The notes below the pieces were generated by a model. That model was not told where the DNA came from. It did not search any database and saw nothing but the letters and a program-made list of their open reading frames with translations. DNA of 64,000 bases, taken from assembly GCF_020360975.1 (NCBI RefSeq), contig NW_025408667.1:8990001-9054000 (forward strand), read 5' to 3'. Source of the DNA: Hirsutella rhossiliensis (Eukaryota; Ascomycota; Sordariomycetes; Hypocreales; Ophiocordycipitaceae). Positions 13,284 to 25,592 of the stretch are shown one piece after another. The translations under genes and the position numbers were made by a program. Numbering within the stretch: the first letter of the stretch is position 1; every line of letters begins with the position of its first letter.

Positions 13284-15550
13284 AATACCTAAGGTAAAAG
13301 AATTAACTAATATCCCTATTAGTTTCCTATAGTATTTAAGCGGGAGTCGCACTAATAAGGAATTATAGTAAAGTTATATAGATTTCTAAGGTTAGTATAA
13401 GGAATAACTTATATCTTATCTAGAATATAACTTAGTATAACTAATACTAAGGGCGCGAGGCAGCTAAGCTAGGAGTAAAATACTATTAAAACTAAGGGCG
13501 CTAAGTAGCTAAACCGGGGTAATAAATAAGTAGGGCTAGGGGCGTAGTATAGCTAAGCTAAGGAAAACTAATTATAACTAAGGGCGCTTTATAGCTAAGC
13601 TAGTAATAAATAAATAAGGCTAGGGATATAACGAGGCTTACTTAGTAACTAACCGTCTTATACTATAAGGGTAGGGGTAAGGTAAGGGATCTCCTCCTTA
13701 GCTTCCTCCTTTATTCGTTTCTTAGGGCCTACTAGTATATTAGCCGGGGTATCCTATATATCGGAGGCTCTATAAATAAGTACGCTATAAGCGTTATTTA
13801 AGGCTAGTTCTACTAAGAGTATTATAGCTAGTTTATTATAAGAGGCTAGAATTTAGTTATAGATTACTACTATTAGTACCTATATAGTTAAGCTTAGGTT
13901 CTAAAATTAAACTAAGTATATATTAGTAAACTTTTAATTTAATAAGTTAAAATAAGCTATTATATTAGCTATATAAGAGTAGACCGCTACTAGTATATAT
14001 AAGGGGCTAATATAGGCGGCTCTTTAGTATATTATAGCGAGCTTAGGCGAGTTATCTATAAGGTAAGCGGTAAAAGTAAACCGATAAATAAAGCTAGCGG
14101 GTACTTTAGTAAGGGCAGCGTACTAGCTAAGCGAGATATTAGCGTTAGCCTCCTTATAGATAGCGGCGAATAGATTTACTTAAATTACGGCCGCGTTTAA
14201 GGCTTTATAGACTAGCGCTTTTAACTTAAAGTAGATAATACTTATATAGCCGTCTATATTACCTAGGTTAGTATAGTATACTATAAAAGGTATAATAAAG
14301 AATAGTTTAGGCTTTTTATAGCTTAGAACTTAAAAGGGGTTAAGCTTTTATTAAACTAGTATTAGGGCCTATTTCTTAGTAAATAAGTTAGCCTACTTAA
14401 AGGGAGTAAAGGGTAGGGCTATAGCGGCGGTAAGTAAGCGTTTAGTAAATAAGTTCCTTAATAGCTCGTTAAAGGTAAGGTCTACTATACTAGATCCTTT
14501 AGTCTTAGCTAGGGTACGCTTAAGGTTCTCTCTAAACTTATAAGTTCTTAGTATATAAATATCCTTATACTCCTCTATAATAGCGACTTTAAATATCTTT
14601 AAATAAGTAAGGAAGTACTTTATACTAGTAATAGTAATAACGATCTTTAGTATCTTAGCGTTTATAGAGGCTACCTATTTAAATAAGAGCTTATTAATAA
14701 TATTAGCTAAGATAGTAGCGATCTACGTAGTTTTAAGGGCGCTAGTTATTATCTTAGTTTTATTAAGAAAGATAGCCCTATCTAGGTCGTATAGCGATAA
14801 AGGAAGAAGCTCGTTCTTATTAAACGATAAGGTAAACTACCTATAAGCGTTTTAAGGGGTACTAAGGGTTTTCCCTATAATACCTAAAGCTAAGGGTAGT
14901 AAGTTACTAAATAAATTACTAAAGCTTAATAGCGATAGGGTATAGTTATTAAAGTAAATATATAATAAAGTACTAAGAATAAGGTAATAAGAAGCGCTAA
15001 CTTATTATAGTTAGATAGTTAATATTACGTTTCTATTAGTTTAGGTAGTTATAATAGTTATAGTAGTAATATAATAAGTAGTAGTACTATAAAGTATAAA
15101 AAAGTATAGCTAGTTATATTTATATAAATTATAAGCTTTAAATAAAGGAAGAGATAAAGGGGTATAATATATATTATTTTTTACTAAGCCTATATTAATA
15201 TTATACCTTTCTTTAATAAAAAGGTCGCGGTAGTTAGTATATATATTATAATTATCTTATTTCTACTTAGTAAATATAGCTATATAAAACTTAAGGTTAT
15301 AAAGGAGCTTTACTTTATTCCTATATAATTAAACTACTTAGCGGAATCCCTTAAAGCTTAAGCGCGGCGGTTAGTAGTAGATTTAGTTAGAGAAATACTA
15401 GCGAAATACTAGGTCCTTACTATAATACTTATAGCCTTAGATAGTAGGAACCTTAAATATAGGTATAAGAGGGGCGCGGTTTAATATAAAAAAGGGAGCG
15501 TAAAAAGATAAGGAAATTAAGTTCTTAAAATAAAAATAAATATAGGAATT
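13284..15550 (-). other. Element B, region between integrase and 3' LTR, unassigned
   Basis: This is RIP-mutated sequence of B downstream, on the minus strand, of its integrase. Minus-strand translation around 13700-14300 gives stretches that are broken almost only by TAG or TAA, suggesting a former reading frame, but I recognise no domain. It might be an extra ORF of the element or older inserted debris. About 2.3 kb between integrase and LTR is long for a Gypsy element. Confidence 0.4.
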
Positions 15551-15559
15551 AAGTTACTA

Positions 15560-16519
15560 TTCGCTATAAGCGGCCTATTAATACTTATTAGCCTATTAAC
15601 CTATCCCTAGACTTTTAAGAGAATAAACGGTAACGGCGCGTACTATATACTATTATTTCTCTCTTAGCTATAGTAGCTTATACTATTATACGGCGCGCGT
15701 ATAGAACTTCTAGGTATAGGTAATACGACCTTATAATACTCCTTACTATATAGTAAATTCTTTAATAAGGTCTTTAGTAATAATATCCTTAGTAGCTACC
15801 TAGGAATTATAGCTACTTAGCTAGCCTTTTTAGCTAATAAGGTTATCTATATAAGCGGTCCCTTAGCTATATCTATAAGTTCTAGAGTTAAGGATTCTTT
15901 TAACTTCTTAGAAGTTAGTATTAAGTTCTAAGCTAGGTTAGATATTTAGTTATTTAGCTAGCTATAGCTATATAATAGAAATAAGATTATAGATATTTAA
16001 GGATCTAGCTAAGTTAAGGCGGTAGGCTAAATAGCTAATTTATTTAAGGACTTTAAACGGTTTTATATAGCGTTCCTTTAACTTTACTACTTATTTATTA
16101 GCTATACTATAACCTTTCTCTAGCTAGAGCTATACCTAGTCTCTAGGCTTAAACTCTAGTACTTAGTACTTTATATTATACCGCTTTTTTATTCCTACTT
16201 AAGCTAGAGCAATTAAGATCTAAGCTTAGTCTTAGAGTATCTCTCTATCTATTTATAAGGGGCCTTCTTTAAGGTATTACCTACTATTATCTATCTATAT
16301 CTTAGTTAGTAGCTTACTTAAAGAGGTACTAATTACTAAGGAGTAAGAGTTATTAAAGGTAAATTAAAGTAATAGTAATATATCGACCTATTAACGGGAT
16401 AGGAAGTTAGTTATAAAGACCTAAAGTATAGTTTTAACTACTTAGTTATATCGTTTTAATAAGCCGTTAGTCTAAGAATACTAAGCTATAGATACTAGTA
16501 ACTTAGACCTATATACTAT
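15560..16519 (-). pseudogene. Element B integrase C-terminal region relic
   Basis: On the minus strand the segment around 16060-16190 translates to LEKGYSIANK followed, after a stop, by VVKL and then a lysine-rich PFKVLK stretch and a LAYRLNL-like stretch. This pattern (basic K-GYSIP-ANK, K-GP-F-V, AYRL-LP) is typical of the C-terminal domain of Gypsy integrases. It lies on the other side of inserted element C from the rest of B's pol, which is what the nested model predicts. All stops seen in this frame are TAG or TAA. Confidence 0.6.
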
Positions 16520-16524
16520 CTATA

Positions 16525-16974
16525 TATTATAACTATAGCTACTAAGCCGTTAATAGTCGACCGCGTTAAGTATATAATATAGCCTAATAGATAAATAGTC
16601 GGTATAACTATTTAATAGATATAGGATCGAGGGGATCGTAGAGATCTAAGTAATCTAGGATTAATAGGATTACTACGCCCTATATAATCTAACGTTAGGG
16701 ATTATAGCTAGGCCTATAATCTAAGGATAGTCTTTATAGGTATATATAGCTACTTACTTTTACTCTTTTAAATAGATAGCTCTCTAGCTTTTAATATAGA
16801 TCTTTATTATAATTCTATCTTTAATTTTAATTACCTAGTTATAGTCTACGGTCTACGACCTCTAACTTATTACTAATATAATATATATATTATTACTTAG
16901 ACTACGCCCTATTATATCTACTAATATAAACCCCTCGATAGGTTTATCCCTTAAGAATAATACCGGTCGTTATA
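16525..16974. repeat. Left LTR of element C
   Basis: 450 bases, aligning along the full length with 30754-31203. It is slightly more mutated at its start than the right LTR. I did not recognise a clear tRNA primer-binding site after it. Confidence 0.93.
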
Positions 16975-17039
16975 CGTTAAAAGCTCTTATTTAGTATAAT
17001 ACCGCGTTACTCTAAGTAATATCGTAACTATTAATATAC

Positions 17040-17960
17040 CTATATAGTAAACTAGATTAACTAACTCTAAAGCTACTATATTACCTTTAGATATAATACG
17101 CGAAATTATCGCTCTTTAATATAAAGTATAGTTATATAGGAATAAAAGAGGTAATAAATAAGTTAAGGACCTTAAAGAAGTAGTAAAACTAAAATAGCTA
17201 GGACTATTCGATAGTACTTATAGTACGCTTTAAGACTTTCTTACCTAACTTAAGGCCTACTACCGGTTTTACCTTATTAAACTCTCGGACTTAGTCGAAA
17301 AGGTACTCTACGTAGGAAATTATTTATCTAGAACGGTACTCGCTTAGTTTAGACCTATTATAAGGGATTTTCTCGATAACTAACTAGCGCGATAAGATAA
17401 CGAGATAGATAAAGTCTTTACTAGTTTCTAAGGATTTAAAGAAGCTATTATAAAGGTATTTAAAATAACTAATAAGGAAGGAGAAGCTAAATAGAAACTT
17501 TAAGAACTTTAATAAAGGATCTTAGTATTAGATTATACTATAAAGTTCCGTTAAGTTACCTTAAAGCTTAATTAAGACAACGAACCTCTTATATTATAAT
17601 TCTACGATAAGCTTAAAGAAGAAGTTAAGGATAAGCTCTATAAGTAAAATCGACCTAATAACCTCTTAGACTATATTACTATAGTAGTACGAATCGACGA
17701 TAGATAGTATACGCGATGCTAAGAAAAGAAATAAGGAAGAGGAAACTAGAACCCTTTTTATAAGAATAACTTTAACCGACGCGCTAACTATAAAAAGAAG
17801 CGCGAAACTCTTATTACCTATACTTATATAACTAACCTAGGTAAGATAGATCTAGATATAATATAGAAAAGTAAAGGAAAGTATTTTAACTATAGGAAAC
17901 CTAGATATTACTTTAAAGAATATAGATAACCTTATAAGGAGAAGAAAACCTACTAAGTAC
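17040..17960 (+). pseudogene. Element C gag relic
   Basis: The plus-strand frame from about 17060 gives a charged, helical capsid-like sequence of about 230 codons (for example ...LKAYYRFYLIKLSDLVEKV... near 17245-17305), typical of Ty3/Gypsy gag. At 17882-17923 a zinc-knuckle-like segment follows in which every cysteine and the histidine position read as tyrosine, as expected from TGY-to-TAY and CAY-to-TAY changes under RIP. In-frame stops are TAG or TAA. It would have formed the capsid/nucleocapsid of C. Confidence 0.7.
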
Positions 17961-19260
17961 TAACCTTAAAAGGTAAGAAATACCTAAACGCTATTAATAA
18001 ATAGGTACTAAAGTATAAACTCCTTAGTTAAACTATATACTATAATAATAAATATATAGTATACTTAAGCGATAGAAATAGTACTAGATAGTTCTTAAAG
18101 CTATTAAAGAAAACCCTTATAATAATATAATAAAGGGATCTTAAAATATAGAAATAAGTTAAATTTATAGAACTAAAATACCCCTATTTTAAAGGAGTCT
18201 CCTAAGACTAGATTAAGAAGAATAATAAACGATTCTAGGAAGATATATAAAATAAAAATCGATAATAATAATAGGTAGTTTATAAATAATATAATAAAGA
18301 AGATATAAATATAGCCCTTATATTTACGAAACTTAGATAATAACCTAAGGAGGAATAATAAAGTATTAATAATATAAGCTCTAAAGAATAAGAAATACCT
18401 AGAGAAATAGAAGACGAGAACGAACTTATACTACTACCCTTACTACTAAGGGAGAATACTACGATTAAAGAATACGCTTTATACTTCGAAGAATTTAAAG
18501 AAATACTTAAAATTAGAACCTAATAAATACCTTAAATTCTTATAGAAAACTAATAAGCTATATTAATTTAGTATTAACCGGTACTATATAAAGGAGACTA
18601 CGCTATAGCTATCGCTATAGTTAATACCTTTATAGCTCTATAATAAGAATAGTAACTATAAGGAGAATTTAAAGACGATCTATAAATACTACTTACTTAT
18701 AAGTACTATAAGTATATTTTATAAATATTATATATTTACTTAGATTATATAATATACTTTTAAATAAAGGTATAATATAACGCTTTCTTAGTTAAGTTTA
18801 AAGGATAAGTACTTTTAAAACCTTACCTAAGTATAGAACTAAACTACTAGAAAATCGATTAATATTACCTAAATAACTAAGTTATATTATTAGAACCTAA
18901 TTATAGTATACTACTTAAATACCGCGATAATTATAGTTTATTAATAAGATATCTTTTAAAGATATATAAAATCTATAAATACGCTAAAATAAAAGAATAG
19001 TATAACGCTACTTACTTTAAGGTATCTAAACCCTTAATCTTTTAAAGAATTATATAATAAGTTAAATATAATAAGGAAGATTATAATAAATATATATACT
19101 TAAACTATAAAGTTTATAAATACGAAAAAGTATAAGTATAGTATAAACGATATAACGGTATATTAAAAGATTATTAGTAATATATATAAAGGCTATAAGC
19201 CGTATTCGACTAAGATAGAATTAATATAAAAATACTATATATAAAATAGAAAGATATAAA

Positions 19261-19745
19261 TGTCGCGAAGCGTGGCCTGATTTCGCAGTTCTCGGAGATA
19301 TCCCTTGGTAAGAGGGACCAAGGAAGCTGAAAAACACCCGGTGTAGAAGAAGGAAGAAGGAGCTGAAAAAAGGTGCAGAAAGGAGGGTGGGGGCATGAGG
19401 GGAAGCAGAAGTGGCGATGGCTTCCTATGGAGGTGGCGAGAGATAAGACGGATGTGCCGGCAACGGCTGGAAAGGAGGGGAAAAACCGGCAAAAGCTCGG
19501 TAGTCGAAAGGACATTAGTGGCTTCTTTAAGCAGGATCTTCTTTGTTAATTAAGATGCTAGAAGGGTATAAAGAGGGGCGTTGGATAGAGGAAAGAAGGA
19601 CAATCAAGGCAATACAACAATCACTCCCCTACTGCAATTGCTGCCCCCGCAAGATTCGAACATCTCTGCCCTACCTGTCCGACCCCTTACTTCCAATTTT
19701 ACCTTCGTGCATTTTTATGTACTTCTCGCATCTCTCTTCGCGAGA
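19261..19745. repeat. Left LTR of Copia-3
   Basis: Begins TGTCGCGAAG and ends CTTCGCGAGA, an imperfect 10-base terminal inverted repeat. By eye it differs from the right LTR at only a few positions, which suggests a recent insertion. Small open frames inside it are not genes. Confidence 0.96.
19567..19573 (+). promoter_or_regulatory. TATA box of the Copia LTR promoter
   Basis: TATAAAG inside the left LTR is conserved in place in every Copia LTR of the window even where flanking bases are RIP-mutated, and lies upstream of a GGGGCG segment. It is the likely core promoter for the element's RNA. The transcription start is not visible. Confidence 0.5.
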
Positions 19746-19759
19746 GTTATGAGCCCGGG
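19746..19759 (+). other. Copia-3 primer-binding site (initiator tRNA-Met anticodon arm)
   Basis: GTTATGAGCCCGGG directly follows the LTR. It is complementary to the anticodon stem-loop of eukaryotic initiator tRNA-Met (loop CUCAUAA flanked by the GGGC/CCC stem), not to a tRNA 3' end. This matches the half-tRNA priming known for Drosophila copia and several fungal Copia elements. The site is recognisable in Copia-1 (1201) and Copia-2 (7430). Confidence 0.7.
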
Positions 19760-19944
19760 AGGAATAGTATTCCTATACCTTCCGGCTGCTGCAAAAGGCA
19801 CCTTTCTTGCATCCCTCGTGGCTTTATTTTACCCCTCTTACTAGAAAAGCCGATTTTTAACCGACTTTTCTGCCCCCCCTCTTCCGCAACGATATCGAAA
19901 AACGACTCTGCCACCCCTACGGTCCGTAGGACGATTCTTGCAGA

Positions 19945-20850
19945 GCCCCAAGATTGGGATAAATGGGTAAAGGAGCTACGGGCTCGTGTGGACAGAACCA
20001 TCCACAATTTGGTCTTCTCTGACAAGCAGGACCCTCTTGAGCCCCCTCTTCGTCCTAGGGCAACGGATTTTGCAGAGGGAGCTACCCTCTTCTCCGAGCT
20101 AACCTCTGCACAACAGAGAGCTTTTTCTGCTGCCTTAGGCGACTACGAGAGTCACCGAAAGGAATACCTTTACGAGACGAAGCTGCTAACTGCTGCTCGT
20201 ACGGCAATAACGGAATCCGTTAGTGCCGCAAAGCTAATCTCTCTTCGAGAGGAAGAGACTCCTAGGCAGTGGCTTTTAAAGCTCGAGACCTCGACAGCTC
20301 CCTCGAGAGGGTATATGACTGACCGTATTAGGAAGACCTATACGGCACACCTAGGAGCCTTTTCTGCTAGGAACCTGCTAGCTTCTTCGTGGCTAGCTAA
20401 GTGGGAAGAAATCCTCGAGGAAGCTAACTAATACTTCCTCACAGAAGCTCTTTCCGGCCAGTGGCTACGGGATATATCTCTGCTAATAAAGCCTATTAGT
20501 AACGGTTACTCGACTATCTTTCGAGAAGCTAGCCGGGAACTAGACGAAGAGGCTGCTAGAGTACAACAACAAGCAGTCTTATTCCTTCGTGGCCAGCACT
20601 CGACCCAGACGGCTCGATCTGCTGCCCCTGCAGCTGCTGCAGCCCCTGTTGCTGCGGCTCCCGCTGCTGCTGCTGCTGCTGCGGCTGTTGCTCCTTCGGC
20701 TCCTCCTCCCTCGAGAGCATCAACACCGTCATCAACGGCTGCCCTAGGCCCGGCCCCGGCTCCGCCTCTTGCTCCGGGCCCGGCCCCGGTCCCGTCAGTC
20801 AGACCGGCCCGACTAGTCCCCCAATGGACCTTTTAGTCCGTTAGTCGAAA
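19945..20850 (+). pseudogene. Copia-3 gag (capsid region), interrupted
   Basis: One plus-strand frame is open from about 19880 to 20431 and gives an acidic, helical capsid-like domain (DWDKWVKELRARVDR near 19949-19993). A TAA at 20429-20431, where CAA would continue the frame, ends it. The frame continues beyond as a QQQ-containing helix and an alanine/proline-rich tail (about 20600-20800) to a TAG at 20834-20836. A zinc-knuckle segment C-X2-C-X3-H-X4-C follows at 20986-21024. No ATG is obvious in this frame near the start, and the first ATG (19750) is in another frame, so the true start is unknown. It would bind and package element RNA. Confidence 0.7.
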
Positions 20851-21169
20851 AATCAGGGAACTAGTCGAAATCGAACCTCTTCGTTAAAATCAGCAACAAG
20901 GGTAAAAGGGGGTTTTCAAGCAGACCTTCCGGACCGGGACGAGGATTCCTCGAAGAGACAACGTACGAGAAGGAATCGACCTACCTGCCAAGCATGCAAA
21001 AAGCCCCATCGGCTGGAAGACTGCTGGCAGGTCTTCGAGGAAAACCGACCCAAAGGAATCAACCCTTCAAAGAGGCTACGAGAAACAGTACAACAGTCTC
21101 TTAAGGAGGACCCCTCGTTGCAGAAGAAGATAGACGAGATTCGGGTTGCTAAGAAATAGCAACTAACGC

Positions 21170-24100
21170 CGCTGCCCTTATTCGAGCCGCAAATTCGAGG
21201 AAAAATCGTTGGTATAGCAAATCCGGCCTTCGTCTTCCCTACGGATCAACAAGGCCAAGACCAACCGTTAGAACCCTCCGACTATCCCCTACGAAAATCA
21301 GCTATCCTTGACTCGGGTGCTTCCCTCGATATATGCAATACACTCTCACGATTCCGGTCCTTTAAGAAGGCACGAAGGGAATATCTTATTGCCGGGGAAT
21401 CAACCGTACGGATAGAGGGATACGGAAGGGTGAATTTCACGATAAAATTACCTAACGGATCTATATAAATTCTTCGAAGAAAAAGGGTAGCTTTTTGCCC
21501 TCGATTTTTAACGAGCCTGATTTCCTTCCGCCTTCTTCGAAAGGAAGGAATCTTCTAGGATACGACGTCTAAGCCTACGAGGCTAGTCCAGAAGAATCAG
21601 ACTATTGGGCTTATCGAGGAAAAATTCGGTCAATTTATTCTCGAATTCCGACCTATCCTTAGGAAGGAACCTCTCGAGAAGTTAGCTTTCCCTGCTCGAA
21701 GGAGGGTAGGTTCAAAGGACCCTCTTCCAGCAGCCCAAGGAGACGGCATTCTTTGGCACGCACGACTTGGTCACCTGGGCCCCCTAGCTTTACATAAGCT
21801 AGGTCAACAACAAGGCGTACGAATAAGGGGCCCAAAGACCGTCGAATGCGAACACTGCGGCCAAGGAAAGACCAGGAGACGAATTTCTAGACGAACGCCG
21901 TTACGGCCGGACCAGCCGTGTGAGGAAATTTGGGTCGACTAGACCGACGTCTCTAGGGATCAGGAAAGCTTCGTCAGGGTGATGTTTTTCACAGACGCTT
22001 TTTTAGGGATGGTTTTCCCCTATTTCTTACGGACCTACCTAAGCAAGCACAACTGGTCTGCCCTCCGGGACTTCGTTAACTGGATGAATTCCTACTTTGG
22101 CTATAAGGTAAAGAAGATACGGTCTGACGGAGAGCTATTTACGAAAAATATCTCAAAGTGGCTTCGAAAAAGGGGCATTTTACCCCTCCCGTTAGCACCG
22201 AATACCCAGGCCCAGAACGGAGGGGCAGAAAGATCAGGGGGTGCTGTGATGGAAAGGGCCCGTACAATGAGACTTGCTGCAAGGCTTCCACACGACCTTT
22301 GGAGGGAAGTCGTTGAGACCGCCTATTACCTTCGGAACCGGACCCCTAGAGGGACTACCCAAGGAACAGACTGGAAATTCCCCCTCGAGCTCTTTACGAA
22401 GAAGAGGGCCTCGCTAGCCCACCTTCGTGCCTACGGCTGCAAGGCATACGCAATAACTGCCGATGCACAGCTAAAAAGGAAGAAGAAAAGAAAGCTTGAT
22501 CCTAGAGCCTTTGTTGGTTACCTCGTTGGTTATAATTCTACGAATATCTTCCGGATCTGGATTCCTCTTCTACGGAAGGTTATTTCGACTAGGGATGTGA
22601 TTTTCGACGAATTTAGCTTCTTTAACGGAAAGAGGGATCAACAGCCCCTTTTACTCTCTCAACGTTAGCTAATTCAGAAGATTCAAATCCCCCCTTCCCA
22701 ATAGTCTCAAGAAGAAGTCCTAGACGAGGAAACGGAAGAAGAAACCGACGTCGAAGCAGTCGAGGATAACGCCGACTTCGAAGAAGAAGAAGAAGAGAAA
22801 GCTGCTAGATCAGATGATCTAGACGAAGAAGGAGACTATAGGAAAGCGGTAGAGCTGGAATACGCCTACCTCCCTACGCCTCCTCTTACGGAACAAGAAG
22901 AAGATCTAGAAGCAGCTTTTTTAGTTAGTCTTCCCGTCTCGACCCCTAAGGGGGTAGGAAAGGCACCTCTCTCGAAGGATTACCCGGCTGCCTTTTTGTC
23001 CCTGCTTCGAGAAGCAAAGGAAGGTATAGGGCCCGATACGGATACTAAAGAAGACCAACCTCTCCCCTATTTCGATCGTTTTTCCGACTTCTACCCAACG
23101 CCGATAGAAGACGGTTCCCACGGAGCGTTCACAGCAGGCCGGCTTTTTAAGCCAGTATCAGCAAGGAAGGTACATAAAAGAGACCTCCCGGACCCACCAT
23201 TAAACCAGAAGCAGCTAGAAAGACACCCCTTTAGAGACCAGTTTTTCCAGGCCTAGAAAGACCACCTAGCCTCACACGAAGAGATGGGGTCTTTCGAAGA
23301 GGTCCTTAAGGAAAAAGCAAGAGGAAAACAGGTCCTTGGCTGCAAGTGGGTCTTTATCTATAAGACTGATAAACACGGCTTCCTTCAAAAGTGTAAAGCC
23401 CGGCTAGTTGTCTATGGGAATTAATAGGAAAAAGGGGATTTACCTACTAGGGCAACTACCCTAGCAGGGATGTCTTTTCGGACCCTTATAGCTATAGCAG
23501 CAGAATTCGACCTCGAGCTCGATTAGATAGATGCAGTCAACGCCTTTGTTAACTGCCCACTCGAGGAAGAAGAAGTTGTCTACATGCGCCTTCCACCAGG
23601 CTTCCAATAGCCAGGAAAGGTTCTACGGCTTAGGAAAGCTCTATACGGACTACGAAGATCACCCCTTCTTTGGCAATAGCATTTAACAGGTTCCCTCGAA
23701 GCCCTAGGCTTCACGAAAGTCCCTCAGGAACCGTGTATAATGCAGAAGGGTAAAATTACGGTCTTCTTTTACGTCGATGACATTATCTGGGCCTACCCGA
23801 AAGAGGAAGAAGCTGCTGCTAGGGAGGCTATACGAGGCCTGCAACAAAGGTATAAGATGACTAGGCTAGGGGAGCTAAAGTGGTTCCTAGGGATACGAAT
23901 CCTTAGGAATAGGTCCTAACGGACTATCCGGCTTACCTAGGACGCCTATATCGATAAGGTCGCTTATAAATTCCTCCCTAATTCCCTCGATAAGAAGCTT
24001 CCCTCTACGCCTATGTCAGACGAAGAGCTTTTACCTGATCCGTCCTTTTAAGCCAGGGAGCAAGAGAAACACTAATATCAACAGAAGGTGGGCTCCCTGC

Positions 24101-24835
24101 TTTTTTCAGCTATTTCTACTAGACCGGATATCTCTTTACGGTCTCCGGCTAGCTAGGCATAACCAGAATCCTAGCCCTAGGCATTAAGAAGCAGCAGACA
24201 GAGCTATCCTTTATCTCTATTTAACGAGATCATATGGTCTGCGCCTAGGAGGGCAGGGAAGGAAACAAGCTGCCGAAATCTTCCTTTATTCGAGCGATTC
24301 GTCCTTTACGGACAATTCCTTAGACAGAAAGAGCTCACAGGGGTATATCATGTCCCTTTTTAGAGGAACCATTGCTTGGAGAGCTTCGAAGTAGGCTACC
24401 GTTACGACTTCTAGTACGGAGGCAGAGCTACTAGCTCTTTCAGAAGCGTTAAAAGAAGCGATTTTCCTTAGCCGGCTACTAATATCGTTACGACTGCAAA
24501 TTCCGTCCCCGTTAGCTATAGAATGCGATAACACGCAGACTATACGAATTCTTACGGAGGAAAATAGCAAGCTGTCGACCCGGCTACGGCATATCGATAT
24601 CTACTAGCATTGGTTACGCTAAGAGGTCTAAAGGGGACTTATTTCCGTCCGTTGGGTTCTAACGGCATCGATGAAAGCCGACGGTCTTACGAAGCCCCTG
24701 CCGAAGCAGAAGCTGGCTGTCTTTTTACAGCAAATAGGGCTAGAAGACGTTCGAGAAAAGCTGTCCTTAGAGGCCCGCCTTAAGAGTCTACGAGAGGAGC
24801 TAATGGCACGTACGAGAAGGTGACGTCTGCAGCCG
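21170..24835 (+). pseudogene. Copia-3 pol: protease, integrase, reverse transcriptase, RNase H, with stops
   Basis: The protease active-site segment LDSGAS lies at 21307-21324 (DSGA 21310-21321). The integrase HHCC zinc finger is at about 21750-21870. The DDE core is spread over about 21925-22240, with FTDAF, SDGELF and NGGAERS around the catalytic positions, and an open stretch of 229 codons runs from 21979 to 22668. RT starts near 23330 (CKWVFIYKT) and keeps an intact YVDD at 23770-23781. RNase H follows at about 24190-24720 (CDNTQT near 24526, ADGLTKPL near 24680). Premature stops (TAG/TAA) and at least one frameshift (about 21470-21490) break it. It would have copied and integrated the element in virus-like particles. 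Confidence 0.85.
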
Positions 24836-25094
24836 AAGAAAAGGAAGAGGTTTTTCCCTTTAGAGGGCCCCCTATTTTAATTAGGTTTTTTCCCTTCTAA
24901 GAAGGCCCCCTTTCTTATAGGACTTTCCCCTCTTTAGGCCCCTTTTCCTTAAGTAGGTCTGAAAGAGCCTAGGGACCCGAAAGGGCCCCTGCTTTCCTCG
25001 AGTAAAGGGAGAAGTGCAGAGCTAAGAACCTCCTCTATACGCTCACTAGCCCGAAGCCATATTAGCTATGCCCTTACTATAAGGGCAGGCCATA

Positions 25095-25106
25095 GCTAAG
25101 GGGGTG
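25095..25106 (+). other. Copia-3 polypurine tract
   Basis: GCTAAGGGGGTG lies immediately before the right LTR, where the plus-strand primer is expected. The same tract precedes the right LTRs of Copia-1 and Copia-2. Confidence 0.6.
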
Positions 25107-25592
25107 TGTCGCGAAGCGTGGCCTGATTTCGTAGTTCTCGGAGATATCCCTTGGCAAGAGGGACCAAGGAAGCTGAAAAACACCCGGTGTGGAAGAAGGA
25201 AGAAGGAGCTGAAAAAAGGTGCAGAAAGGAGGGTGGGGGCATGAGGGGAAGCAGAAGTGGCGATGGCTTCCTATGGAGGTGGCGAGAGATAAGACGGATG
25301 TGCCGGCAACGGCTGGAAAGGAGGGGAAAAACCGGCAAAAAGCTCGGTAGTCGAAAGGACATTAGTGGCTTCTTTAAGCAGGATCTTCTTTGTTAATTGA
25401 GATGCTAGAAGGGTATAAAGAGGGGCGTTGGATAGAGGAAAGAAGGACAATCAAGGCAATACAACAATCACTCCCCTACTGCAATTGCTGCCCCCGCAAG
25501 ATTCAAACATCTCTGCCCTACCTATCCGACCCCTTACTTCCAATTTTACCTTCGTGCATTTTTATGCACTTCTCGCATCTCTCTTCGCGAGA
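25107..25592. repeat. Right LTR of Copia-3
   Basis: 486 bases, almost the same as the left LTR. It ends CTTCGCGAGA and is followed by the TSD ATAAA. Confidence 0.96.

Larger units (their letters stand above)
19261..25592 (+). mobile_element. Copia-3: best-preserved Ty1/Copia element, inserted in element C
   Basis: A complete 6332-base element with LTRs 19261-19745 (485 bases) and 25107-25592 (486 bases) and an exact TSD ATAAA (19256-19260 and 25593-25597). It is much less mutated than its surroundings: CpA, TpG and CpG are all present, and gag, protease, integrase and reverse-transcriptase motifs can be read. The order protease-integrase-RT-RNase H defines Ty1/Copia. Inactivating changes remain, chiefly TAG/TAA stops in pol and a few small frameshifts. 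It is the youngest datable insertion in the stack. Confidence 0.96.

Noticed and set aside
19210..19844. Several open frames of 69-101 codons on both strands in the left Copia-3 LTR
   Set aside because: They lie within the LTR and leader, recur in the right LTR, and have no motif. They reflect low stop density in less mutated repeat sequence.
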